Origin: Myotis daubentonii
Lineage: Eukaryota > Chordata > Mammalia > Chiroptera > Vespertilionidae
Assembly (NCBI RefSeq): GCF_963259705.1
Contig: NC_081852.1
Location: 58,962,859-59,026,858, forward strand
Length of the DNA stretch: 64,000 nucleotides
Reading direction: 5' to 3'
This document shows, one piece after another, positions 1 through 11,800 of this stretch. A program made the position numbers and the translations under genes. Position 1 is the stretch's first letter; the number at the start of each line of letters is the position of its first letter. The notes beneath the pieces were generated by a model that searched no databases, was not told the origin of the DNA, and saw only the letters and a list, made by a program, of their open reading frames with translations.

Positions 1-348
1 ACATTTCCCCCAAATTAGATTTGAACTCAAGTTTAACCCAATAAAAGTGCAGTTAATACTAGAAAGACAGACTCACAGTTGTAACCTAAGCAATTACAAC
101 TGAGCTTCTCTCTATCCTGCACTGCTTCTGAACGCTGAAGTTAACAGCGTGTTGCAAAGAAGCAGAGGAGGAAAAGGGGGCAGCACTCTGCATTCCTGCG
201 CTGCAGGCTTCGGAAAGCAGTGAGCCAGAGACGCGAAGTCATCCTCAAGAACCAAAACAGCCAGACTCCCAGCTCCCACAGAAGCCCAATGGAGCCAGCA
301 CCTTTTTCTCCCAGCACGTTCACAACCTCAGAAAGGCCAGCTACTGAC

Positions 349-2332
349 CTGTGGCGGTAGGTCCGCTTCTCACCCATGGGCTCTGGGGGTGGTATCACGT
401 GTTCAGAGCAGACTTCCATGGTGTCCCCATCATCCCCCATGGCTTCTGTCGGCACTTCCATGGCAGCCATGGAAGTGGCTAGGCTGTGGAAAGCAGAGGG
501 GCTTGCAGGGCTCGCCATGGTGACGGGTGCAGCCCTGTCTACCACAGAAATGAACTCACCAGAAAGAGACTATGTCTTTTCCTGCAGACATTTTATCACT
601 ATTTTGGCATTGTGTAATTTTTAGGCTACCAGATTAAGGAGAAGGATTATGGCAAGGCCAAAAGTGAACCTTATGATGCCACTTTTTATAAATTTAGGTA
701 TAACAATTTCACTTTGCCTTTAAATTTTTTTTTTTTTTTTTTTGGTTAATCCTCACCAGAGGCTGTTTTTCCATTGGTTTTTAGAGAGCGTGGGAGGGGG
801 AGAGACAGAGAGAGAATCATCGATGTGAGAGACATATATCGATTATGTGTGTATATACTCAAAAGGCTTCTCTGAATTCCAGGGGTGGCTGCACATACCC
901 TTTGCTTTTCTTTGGTTTATCAAACCGGAAGTCCCCAGGGTAGAGGTGATGTCTCACCAGGTGGTCCTTCCTGTCTTTGCTGGTCTTGAACTTCTCTGTG
1001 CAGCCTTCCACCAAGCACTGATACTAAAACAGAGACACTGTCCCGCCATCCACAGGGATGGGGGCTGCAGAGGGAAGGTGCCCTGGTCTTGCCCCACCCA
1101 AGAGCTGAGAGCTCTGACCCTGAGGCAGACAGCTCCCATCCAAGCCCCCAGTATGACTGCTTCACCCACCATGTCCTGCCGCTCAGACAGGACCTGGAAC
1201 AAGGAATCGTGCCACTCCAGGATGTGGGTGTCCAGCAGATGTCCCGAGGGGAAGGCCCGCTTGCAAAAGGAGCACACGTTTCTGTGCAGAGTGTGGTAGT
1301 GATGCTCATAATCCTCCAGGATGTCGAATACCTGGCAGCAGCCTGCCACCTGACAGGTAAACTCAGGCACCCTGGCAAAGGAAACCATTGCTGGCTGACA
1401 AAAAACATTAGGCTGTCGACAGCTTCCCTTTAAGTGGTCTGATAAAGCTCCGAATGTTTCTTTCCCAATTCCAAATCTTGCTTTCTTTTTTGTAGCTTTT
1501 CTTTTACTTTCTTTTAAAAAAACTACTTATTGATTTTTAGAGAGAGTGAAAGGGAGAGGGAGAAAGAAACATCAATTTGTTGTTACACTTACTTATGCAT
1601 TCATTGGTTGATTCTTGTAGCTGTCCTGACCAGGTTCCCTAAAACCTTGGCCCATAGGGACGATGCTCTAAGCAACTGAGCTACCCTACCAGGGCCCAGA
1701 TCTTTCTTTGTTGAGAAGTTAAGTTTCAGAGACCAGCCAGGTAGTGGAGAGATCAACAAAGCGGGGCTAGGACGGTGGTTCAGGCAGAGAGCGCTGTGAC
1801 AGGTCACCAGGGAGGGGCAGGACTGGGGGCCCGGGAAGGGGACAAAGTGGGGGGCGAGGAGAGGCGGCGCTGGGCGCAGAGCAGCTCACCTGGGCCTCTC
1901 GGGAACCCCGGCCACCCCCGTAAGCACGTCCTGGAGGTAGAGGTGCCGCTGCACGTCCCCTTCCTACAGAACACGGTGGGCACACAACTGAAGGTCCCGC
2001 CCACCCGGGCTGGGACCCGCCCCGCCTTAGCCCCGCCCCCGACAGCTGTAGGCCCCGCCCAGACCCCGGCCCCACAGCTGTAGGCCCCGCCCCGCGGAAC
2101 CATAGGCCCCGCCCAGGCCCCGCCTCCACAGCTGTAGGCCTTGCCCCTAGACAACTCCCCTTTCCCTCGACTCACGCACCTCGAAAAACTCATGCTCCCG
2201 CGGGAAGCGTACCAGACGCGCCGCAAAGCGGAAAGGCGCGGCCCCGGCCGCGGGGTCTCGCTCCACGGGCAGCGGCTCAGCCGCCCCGGGCCCCGCCGCC
2301 AGGCGGGCGTGCACCGCGGGCGGCAACTGCAT
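349..2332 (-). CDS. ZNF511: ZNF511, C2H2 zinc-finger protein (five coding exons; C-terminus off the left edge)
   Basis: Inferred coding exons on the minus strand are 2332-2180, 1963-1890, 1371-1170, 1023-899 and 483-349; every junction is GT-AG and the phases agree. The first exon encodes the MQLPPAVHARLAAGPGAAEP start typical of ZNF511. Exon 3 carries two C2H2 fingers (the CQVAGC and CSFCKRAF segments) and exon 4 the third (YQCLVEGC followed by an HHLYPGDFRFDKPKK tail). Exon 5 encodes an acidic stretch with MEVCSE and RTYRHR and ends in an AG/GTCAG donor, so the last coding exon must lie to the left of the window. The acceptor of exon 5 (position 484) was chosen because it keeps frame; an upstream AG near 552 would shift the frame. 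ZNF511 is a poorly characterised nuclear protein. It is divergent to TUBGCP2 and shares its promoter, as in human. Confidence 0.92.
725..842 (-). mobile_element. Ves-type SINE, 3' tail fragment
   Basis: Read on the minus strand it gives the Ves tail: CATCGATGATTCTCTCTC, a CT-rich run, CTCTAAAAACCAATGG, then GGTGAGGATTAACC and a poly-A. The tRNA-related head is missing. It sits in ZNF511 intron 4, about 60 bp from exon 4. Confidence 0.75.
1505..1697 (-). mobile_element. tRNA-derived Ves-like SINE
   Basis: On the minus strand it starts GGCCCTGGTAGGGTAGCTCA (tRNA A-box region), passes a B-box-like segment (GGTTCCCT becomes degenerate) and ends with a CT-rich run and CTCTAAAAATCAATAAGTAG. The subfamily differs from the commoner GGCTCAGTGG copies. 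Lies in ZNF511 intron 2. Confidence 0.75.
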
Positions 2333-2640
2333 CGTCCGGTTTGCCGCGTAGCCACAACCTGTCGGCCACCGTCCACGAGCTTGCCGGGGCCGGACGTGAC
2401 GTCACGCGCCACTTCCGCTTCCGGCACGGGCTGCGCGGCGGATTTCAGCGGGTGTAAGCAGTGGCGCGGCGCTGGCGGTGAGTGCGGACGGGCGCCGAGG
2501 GGCCGGGCGCGGCGGGGCTGCCCTCCGAGCCAACCCCAGCCCGTGCGGAGCAGAAGCCGTGCTTTGGGGCAGCTCAGTCCTGAAGCGGACGCTGAGGTCC
2601 CTCCCAGGTCCTAGTGGTGCAGGGTCCCTCCCGGGCCGCT
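1960..2640. promoter_or_regulatory. CpG-rich bidirectional promoter of ZNF511 and TUBGCP2
   Basis: This stretch is dense in CpG and lies between the ZNF511 start codon (2332, minus) and the TUBGCP2 first-exon donor (2477/2478, plus). A perfect palindromic CRE (TGACGTCA) sits at 2397-2404, followed at once by two ETS/GABP-type CTTCCG repeats at 2412-2424. Neither side has a TATA box. CRE plus tandem ETS sites are common in bidirectional housekeeping promoters. The exact start sites are inferred. Confidence 0.75.
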
Positions 2641-3265
2641 GCCGGCACCCTCGCCCGCAGGGCTTTGTCTCTGGCTGCGGCGGCCTCTGGGTCATTGTCT
2701 CCAAACCAGTCACCAACTAGGTCCCCAGGAAACTCAGGTTTTATTGGGAGTCTTCTTTGTCTAAAGGTCTTCAGTGGCTTCCATTACCTTAGTCCCGTGT
2801 CCTTCTCGCGGCCGGTCTGGCCCTGCACACTCCGCCTGCCTTCCCGTCTCCTGCAGCCGCTCAGCTCCTGAGCTGGCCAGGAGCTCACGGCGCAGAAATC
2901 CAAGGGGGTCAAGCAGTTACCTGATTAAAACGTGATAGGTAGACACATGAGGGACGCAGGTGTGCATGAGACTTACTGGAGGGTGGACCAGGTGCGCACA
3001 GACTCTGGCTCAGAATGTTTCAGCATCGAGCACGACGTGCGCATGTATACGTGCAAGGGCTAGGCGGGTGCTTTTCTTTAAGCAATTGAAAATATGTAAT
3101 AAAGTTTGGTCATTTCATTCTGGGAGTGGAGGTTGTGGCTACATCGCCAGCAGGTCATTCACATGCCCAGGAAGAGCACTGGACAGACCCAGACTTTTCA
3201 TCACTTTATACTTTTTCTGCCTCTGAGAAAGCATTAGGGTTGTTGATGTTTTCCACAAGTTTTCA

Positions 3266-3431
3266 AGCCCTACTCCGGCTCAGTTGGTTGAGCGTTGTTC
3301 CATGCACCCATAGGTCATTGGTTGATTGCCAGTCAGGGCATATACCTGGGTTCTGGCTTGATACCCAGTAGGGGGCATGCAGGAGCCAGTCATCGATGTT
3401 TATCTCTCCCTCTCTAAAAAAAAAAATAAAT
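3266..3431 (+). mobile_element. Ves-type SINE
   Basis: Shows GGCTCAGTTGGTTGAGCG (A-box), CCCAGTAGGGGGCATGCAGG (the conserved Ves central segment), then ATCGATGTTTATCTCTCCC and an A-rich tail. Located in TUBGCP2 intron 1. Confidence 0.85.
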
Positions 3432-4689
3432 ACATATTAAAAAATGCTTTTCAAGCCAGTTTGAGAAATTAGCTTTGAACTCTCAACAGAGACTCACTTT
3501 CCTCTGTTCACCAGTGTGCGTGAAGTAGGCGTCTTAGCCCACTGAGGCGGCGGCTCACGCGTGGACGAGGTAGGTTTCCTTCCCACACAGAAGTCTGTCC
3601 GTTTGCTCTGACTGATGGAGAGAACTCTGGAGTGTCACAGAGGTCAAGTGAGCCGTTGCAATTAAATGTTCTTCAGAGTTGCATTTAGTGTGGATGCTGC
3701 TGATGTTTAGCATCCTGGCCTCTTGAGCCTCCCAGTCACCATGACAACCAGGGGTCCCTCAGGGGCCCTGCCTGCAGGTGAGAGCCCCCATTCTTGCAGG
3801 AATTGTTCCCAAATCCACAGAGAACAGTGGGTGCCTCAGACATGGGGACAGGAAGACAGTTTTTAAATAAACACTCAATCATGATCTTTCTTCAGAAGAG
3901 CTCTCTCAACCCGCTTGTGTCTGGGGGAGGTGTGTGTGCTTGCCGCGGTAAACAGTGTCCTTGCTATTTACATGGCCAAAGGATCCTGCGTCCGGCGCTT
4001 ACAAGGACAACCCGCAGAAACCACATGGGATGTGGGGAAACTGGTTCCCTTGGACTCGAGGTCGCCAGGGGGAAGTTCTGTTGTCTTCTCTGTTTGCTGG
4101 GTTTGCAGCGCCTCGCTCATGGCCCTTTGGGAGTAACGAGGTAGCAGTGGTTTGGGCGTCAGTGGGTCAGATCCAGTTTTCCTACTGGAAAACCAGCCCT
4201 TTCTCAGGTAAAATGCACATTTGCAGTTGGTTGGCCTTTGCAGTAACAGTGACGTCTGACCTGCTTTTTTAATAACTTGATGTGTGCAGGCTTTACAGGA
4301 ACTGCTGCATTGCATCTCTGCAGCAGCTCAGGGAGAGTATACTGCTCACCCCTCCTTGGAGGGAGCTGGTTTCGGACACGCTCAGCCAGGCCCCGCAGCC
4401 TGCGCCCTGCTGCTGCTTGCTCCCTTCCCGCTGCAGCTGTCGTTACTGTCAGCGCCTCTTGTAGCCGCTCCTGCGCTGGCAGCCTGGGTTCCAGCTCGGA
4501 CTTACTCTTCTGCCCCCAGTTTGGAGACAACTGCTCCTGGCCGGTGTTTGATGCTTACACATTGTGAACTGTAATTACATCCGGAGAACTTGTTTTCCAC
4601 CCCCCAAGGTCACAGTTACAAGTAATATTCATTGGTAATGAGCTGTGGAGTGTGGGCTGGGTCGTCTATTGGTGTTTTGTTGGACTTGG

Positions 4690-4880
4690 GTGTCTTCACT
4701 GCAGCTGTCAGCACAGTGGCTCCTAACCTTTTCTGGGTCACAGAGCCTTTGAGGATCTATTAAAAGCCTCTCAGGAAATTCACAGAGAGACATGACTGTC
4801 CTTGATAGCTGTTCTTTTGTTGTTCATGGATCTGAAGTTAAGAACCTTACGTAGGTAGACTGAAATGTTTATGTGAAGCA
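4690..4880. repeat. Ancient hAT (MER/Charlie-like) remnant
   Basis: Begins CAGTGGCTCCTAACCTTTTC with GGGTCACAGAGCCTTTGAGG and ends near GAAGTTAAGAACCTTAC, resembling eroded hAT terminal repeats of old mammalian MITEs. Too diverged to name a family with confidence. Confidence 0.4.
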
Positions 4881-5802
4881 TGTAAAATTTGCTCATTTTT
4901 ATTTTTTTAATCTATAGTTAATTACCCCGGTGTGTTTATTCACTCCCTTTTATCAGCACTGTTGATGGTGATGGCTAACGGGGCCAGTCATCAGTGGGAG
5001 AACAAACTGCAGTGCAGGCCACTGCTGTCCCCTTGGGGACATCTCAGTTATGACTTTGATGCCAGAGGGTTCTGTATCTAATGGTGAGACCCTGGGACAT
5101 CTGGTTGACAGGGTAGACTGAGCTGAAGTGGAATCCCACCCAACTCAAATGCACAGGAAATGTGTAGCAATTTTCCCCAAAGCTTCTGCATATATAGCCA
5201 AGCTTGGGCAGGAGAAGGAAATGCCCTAGGTGCCAGAGTGCAGAGAGCCCGCAAACCTGAAACAGCGCAGGATTTGAGAACCAGATGTGGGCCTCGTGGA
5301 CTGGAACAGTTTGAATACCGAGCTGGGACGGGGCAGTAGCTTAGGCCTGTGTAGATCCAGGTTCACTGGGTCTGCCCAGCCAAGACAAGAAAATTGTCTG
5401 CCAGCCACTGGCCCAGAGCCCTGCGTGGTGATGTCACCCAGGGTGAGGAGGGCCCAGGCCTTGGAGTCCACAGTCTGCACCTGCAGGCTCCCGAGCTGAG
5501 GAGTGGGCCGGAGTGGGCCTAGAAACCGGCTGGAGTGTGGATTGCCAAAGGGAACGTGTCCACTGGAGACCGCGCCTGTAAGAAACGACAAACGCTACCA
5601 AGAGCGCCACCTGCAGGGAGAGAACTCACCCTAGAAACAAGCCCTCGGGGAGTAGACAGCTGGCATAGGTGGTTGTGGTCCACGAGGGGCCCACATGGTG
5701 ATTTCGTTTCCCCTAGACCTGACATTGGCCAAAATTGGTTGCTTTAAAAATTTCTTACTAATAGGGTTTTGTTTTTGTAAGTAGCTTTCCTCTTACCTTT
5801 AG

Positions 5803-8800
5803 GAGAACATATTGTGATGTCTCAGGGCCAAAACTATGAGTGAATTTCGGATTCACCACGATGTCAATGAGCTGCTCAGCTTGCTGCGTGTACATGGAGG
5901 GGATGGCGCCGAGGTCTACATTGATCTCCTGCAGAAGAACAGGACCCCGTACGTCACAACCACTGTGTCTGCACACAGTGCCAAGGTGAGTGCCCATCCC
6001 TGCGCGGCTGTCGCTGGTGAAGGCAGCCCGTCCCTGTGCTGTGCACAGAGCTCACCTCCCTGGCTCCTGACGGGGTGCCCTAGCCGTGCCAGCGATGATG
6101 TCAGACAACTTGGCAAGTGCTTTCCATGGACCAAGTGTCTGCTCAGCTCAGTGCCTCTGCTGACACCGTGGCCACACTGAAATCTCTTTAAAGTGTACTG
6201 TTTTTCTTTATTCAAAAGATATGTGATTCAAAATTATAGATCTGCAGTAAAAGGTAACTTTGAAATCTTTTAAAAAACACATTAAGAAGCTTTAGGTATT
6301 GAACCAGCTTAATACTGGCACAAAGATAATTAGAAAAATTCACTGAGCCTTGGCCAGTTTGGCTCAGTAGTTAGAATGTTGGCCGGTGCTCGGTTCGATT
6401 CCTGGTCAAGGGGACGGGACATACCTGGGTTGCAGGTTTGATCCCCGGCCCCGGTTGGGGAATGTGCAGGAGGCAACCAATCGATGTGTCTCTCACATTG
6501 ATGTTTCTCTCTTTCCCTCTCCTTCTCCCCCTCCCTCCACCCCTCCTTTCTACTCTCTAAAAATCAGTGGAAAAAATATCCTCATTGAGGATTAACAAAG
6601 AAAAGAAAAAAGCAAGATTCACTGAGCACGTTAACTTAGGAACACACATTACGTTTAATCTATCACAGGGGAAGCATTAAAAACCAGTGAGAAAACTTAA
6701 CCCCTGAACCAGTACATGGTAATAAATTCAAGAGGGAACAGAGTAAAATGAAGGCATAGCCACCAGGGGAGAAATACAGGGTTATTCTGTGACCGGGCTC
6801 GGGAAGGGAAGCCTCGGAGGAGAATGGTTTCACAGACTGAGGCGCCATCTTAGCTTTATTTCAGCGACGTATGGTTACTACTCAGCCCACCGAATTTTAC
6901 TCCACGTGGGTCTTTGTGTTTAATTTTCTGGAAGATGTTTTTTAAAGTTCTTCGTTATTGTCACTAAATCACTTGTGTTTGTTCTTTTGAGGTTAAAATA
7001 GCAGAATTTTCTCGTACTCCAGAAGACTTTCTGAAGAAATATGATGAACTGAAATCGAAAAACACAAGGAACCTTGACCCACTGGTGTACCTGTTGTCAA
7101 AGCTCACGGAGGACAAAGAGGTAACTGGCAGGCTCAGGGTCAGGCTTATCAGGGAAGGCGCGTGGGGAGCCTGCCTTGTGGGGCAGTTCTGGCGAGTGTT
7201 GTCAGCACACAGGTTTGCACGGTAGAGGTAACGCCTCATGACCCTGCTGTGGCGGGTGCCCCTCCTGTTCTGCCCGCCTGTCAGACTGAAAATAGCTCAG
7301 AGTGGTAGCCAGAAACACGGGAAGTACTGACAGTAGTTACCTCGCGGGGCGGGGGCGGGGGGGGGGTGTTGTTGTTTCGTGCCATGTTTTTTGTTAGTTT
7401 AAAGCTGTGTACTTGATGCTAAGAAAAGCACATATCGAGCTGGGGGAGCCATGGCACATGGAACACCCAGGAATGCATTAGGACCTTCCTCCTGCTTCCC
7501 AAGCTCAGGGTCTATTCACGGGTGGAGGCGCACCCTTCAGTGCCAAGGACAGGGAGGGGGCCAGTCAGGTGTAGCGAAAAGGCAGTGCCCCTGGGAATGG
7601 AGTTTGGGAATTGGCTGTTAAAGCAGCTGGAGGGTCCCTCCTTGTGAGTGGAAGACTTGAACCTGGTGGCAGGAAGCATTGGGAGACCAGACTGCAGCTT
7701 GAGGACTGATGGGAGCGTCTGCTCTCACCCTTCATGTGGTCACTGGGGGTGGGAAAAAAAGGGGTGGGGTGTCGGTGCCAGGCAGAGTGCAGACGTGTGC
7801 AGCCCCTTGTCATTCAGGGTTCTGTGTGTGCAGACTCTGCAGTATTTACAGCAGAATGCGAGAGAAAGAGCCGAGCTGGCAGCCACGGTGACTGCCAGCA
7901 GCACCACTAGCTTCAGCGCCCCTGCCACGGCCTCCAGGATCTCCATGCAGGAGCTCGAGGAGCTGAGGAAGCAGCTTGGCAGTGTGGCCACGGGCTCCAC
8001 GTTGCAGCAGGTACTGTGACCCGCCGCCCACAGGCCCACATTCACAGCAGCCAGGGCAGGGAGTGCCAGCAGGGGGTGCACATCTCACTGTCATCTGTTG
8101 AAGATGAGTCTGAACGTGGAGACGCTGATCGGGACTAGCTGTGTGTGGACAGGACCCTGGGCACGGTGAACTGGGGCAGGAAGGTTCTGTCCCACCCAGG
8201 AGGGGGACTCGCCTGCTCCAAGGCAGTTGTGTGGGTTCAGCCAATGCAAACTGCAATTTCCATTTCCCTCTGTTAATTTTTAGCCATTTGTCTTTTTAAA
8301 ATTATACTTGATAGACATTTTCTCTAGATCATTTTCTCCTATACTTACTGCTCTGTCTCGCTTCTGAGTTTATGTACTGCCCTCTTCTTTTGATGTACGT
8401 CGTCTGCTCACAGCATTGTCTCGGCCTTCAAGCCCCACAGAGCTGTGTCCCCATGAGGGTCTGAGCTTAGTATGTGCTTGCTGAGCACAGCAGCTGTGAA
8501 AGGGACAATGGCCAGCACTGGTGGGCATGTGCTGGGTCCAGCACCTCACAAAGCCCTCGCACCGGCACCCCGTGTGACAGATGAGGAAACTGAGTTTGCC
8601 CCTGCCTTTCTCACTACTCCTAAGCCAGTGCTTCTGAAAGCCACCCCCACAGCCCTGGTCAGCTTCTGGCGGCCAGTCCCTCAGGAGGACACTGCTCCAT
8701 GCGTGCGCCTGGAGCCAGCCTTTCCTAGTGTGGCCCTCTCCATCCGTCCCTTGTACCCAAAGGGCTCAGATGGGGCACCCCTTCTCCAACCATCTGTCGC

Positions 8801-11800
8801 TGGGGCCATGTCTTCACCCAGCAGCTCATGTCTAGACTTTGAACTGCCAGGAGAAAGCACAGGTGGTCCCGAGGGCCAGCCTGCCCTGGTGAGGTGCCCT
8901 CACTGCCAGTCCCCCTTAATATGGGGGCCCTGCACAGACCCACACCCTGTCAAGGGCCTGGGTCTCCATCTCTTTTGCCCCCAGCCCCTTGCATGGTGAC
9001 GGGCTCAGAGTCATTTCATTTATACATGTACTTATTGAACGCTTGTGCTCAGGGATGTTAGTTTTAACTGTGTGTACTAAAAGTATATCTTTGTTTTTTG
9101 CTTTAAAAAAAATTCTCACCAGTCTCTGGAGCTTACAAGAAAGATGCTTCGAGACAAGCAGAACAAAAAAAATTCAGGCCAGCGCCTCCCCATCTTCCCT
9201 GCGTGGGTGTACGAGAGGCCCACGCTGGTCGGGGATTTTCTCACTGGCTCAGGCCTGAGCACGGACACAGCTGTGCCTATAGGTATGTGAAGCACTTACC
9301 TCTAACTGCCTGTGTGGTGACTCCATGGACAGGTGGCCACTGTGCTCAGAGCCCATCCTGTGCCCACAGGTAGACAGGGGGTGTGGTGTGTGTGTGTGCT
9401 GCCAGCAGGTTTGTAACCTGCAGATGTGGTGCCGTGTGATCGTGCTGCCGGGTCCTGGTCTCAGGAACCCCAGGGCAGCTTGTGTATGGCCAACAGGGGT
9501 GATTCTCAGAGACACCTTTCTCCTGGTACTGCCTCCAGGTCCCCATCTGTCCCAGCAGGTGTCAGGGGGGACACTGAGGGTCGCTCTAGAGCTGGGAGCC
9601 GCCTGGGCCCTGAGGCATTTGGTGGCAGCCCTACTCAGTGGCCTGGGACTGTCCTCAAGTCCGTTGGGTGGTATCTCATTGTGTGTTTATGATAGAAATT
9701 GTAAGTGTTTTCAGGTCCCTTTTATCCCAGAGCAACCAGACTTACCAAGCTGTAATAAGCACTGCTCGCAGACCCCATTGGACGTGCTTTTCAGATTCCT
9801 GATTGTGTCTTTTAAGTGCAGGCAGGTTCCTGCGTGTAGAGGTTTCTGCCTGCCTAGTGCTTTCAGGCTCCGATGGGCTCCCAGCCTGCCGACGGTCAGC
9901 GCTGTTCCTCCTGGTGGTTTGGAATTTCAGCCTTTTGTGCCCCGATGGGCTCATTTGAAGCCAAATGAACAGCTAGTTCTTATATCTGTAGTTATTTGAG
10001 GAAATTACACAGAGGAGAATGAGTGAGAGCGTGACTTTCAGCAGGTAGATTGGGTCAGGAGAGAGGCCTGTGGGAAAGGGGAGCTCTGAGTCAAGGCGTG
10101 TGGCCCCAGTTGGTGTTTGCAACCCACAGGCTCCCTGCCCCTGGCCGCCCAGGAGTCGGCCGTCGTGGAGGACCTGCTCTACGTGCTGGTAGGTGTGGAT
10201 GGCAGATACATCACCGCCCAGCCCCTCACCGGGAGACAGAGCCGGACCTTCCTCGTGGACCCCAACCTGGACCTGTCCATCAGGGAGCTGGTGAACAGGA
10301 TCCTCCCAGTGGCTGCCAGCTACTCCACCGTGACCAGGTAGGTGCTGGACACTGGCCTTCTCAGGCACACTTGGCCCCGGAGCGTGTGCCAACCAGCTTC
10401 ACTCCTAGCACGATGTGAAGGGCCTGGGGACAGGTGCAGGGAGCCCAGTCTGGGCCTGAGAGCAAACACAGAATGTGTAACCTCATCTGAAAAGGTAGCT
10501 CGCAGCTTCTCAAGGTGCTGGATGCTTCCTTTCCTCATAGGTTCATCGAGGAGAAGTCTTCCTTCGAATACGGGCAGGTGAACCATGCATTGGCGGCTGC
10601 CATGAGGACCCTGGTGAAGGAGTACCTGATCCTGGTGACGCAGCTGGAGCAGCTGCAGAGGCAAGGCCTCTTGTCACTGCAGAAGCTCTGGTTCTACGTG
10701 CAGCCGGCCATGCGCACCGTGGACATCCTGGCCTCCCTGGGTACGTCTCCCCCAGGCCAGGAGAGCCTGTAGGGGGCGGGGCGCATGCAGACAGGTCCTG
10801 TGATGGAGCACTGAGATGTGAAGATGGGACGGGTAGTGTCGCAGGAGGGACCCCTGGGCCAGCTTGCTAGTCATTCGTGTCTTGCTTTTGTCACCGTGGT
10901 TGTGAGGCCAAAGCTGTGGAGCTTCATGTTTTCCTAATTCGCGGGAGGAAACTGGAAGCTCTGGTAAACTTTATTTGCAACTACAGCTTTGGGTGTATCC
11001 CATAAAGAGCACCTGTCCCGTGAGGAGGTTGGAGGTGAGGCTCCGCGTGGCCTCCCCATTCTCAGCACTGAGTACCTCTTCCCCTTGCAGCCACCTCGGT
11101 GGATAAAGGTGAGTGTGTTGGGGGGTCCACCCTGAGCCTCCTCCACGACCGGAGCTTCAACTACACAGGTGACAGCCAGGCGCAGGAGCTGTGCCTGTAC
11201 CTCACCAAGGCCGCCAGCGTGCCCTACTTTGAGATTCTGGAGAAGTGGATCTACAGGGGGATCATCAATGACCCGTACAGGTGGGGCTGGGGATGTGGAG
11301 GGCGGGCAGGCGGCTCTTCAGCTTATTCTATTGCGTGGTGGACGTGTAGGACCCAGATTGGCCTCTTAGCTGCCTTTGTGTGGGCTCCTCAGTGTGACGG
11401 ATATAAACGCATACGACGAAATACGTCAGCTCACAAAGAGTTCTGTTGGGTTGAGATTTATTTGTCAGAACATTTTACACTTGATTTTAGCCAAAAGGCT
11501 GAGCAGTGTATTTGTCAAAATACCCCCCCTTTTTTTTTTTAATTCTTACCCAAGGATATTTTTTCCATTGTTTTTTTTAGAGAAAGAGGAGGGGGGAGTG
11601 AGAGAGAGAGAGAAACATTGACATGAGAAAAAAACATCAGTTGGTTGCCTCCTACATGTGTCTGGACAGGGGCCTGGGACAAACCTGCAACCGAGGTACA
11701 TGCCTTTGGCCTGGACTCGAATCCAAGAGCCTTCGGTCCATGGACCGATGCTCTGAGCACTGAGCCAGATGGTCCAGGGCTTGTCAAAATATCTTACTAA

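Larger units (their letters stand above)
2478..5802 (+). other. TUBGCP2: TUBGCP2 intron 1 (3.3 kb)
   Basis: Runs from the donor after the CpG-rich noncoding exon to the acceptor before the exon that carries the start codon. It holds one Ves-type SINE (3266-3431) and an ancient hAT-like remnant near 4690-4880. The rest is unremarkable: short chance ORFs, including an alanine- and leucine-rich one near 4280-4570 with no recognised domain. Confidence 0.7.

Noticed and set aside
141..348. Read-through of the ZNF511 exon 5 frame to position 141
   Set aside because: The frame passes a GT donor after RTYRHR, and the downstream residues do not resemble the known C-terminus. It is intron sequence, though a retained-intron isoform cannot be excluded.
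7340..7375. A G-rich run in TUBGCP2 intron 3 as a functional G-quadruplex
   Set aside because: A simple G homopolymer with single C interruptions. Nothing ties it to a gene feature.
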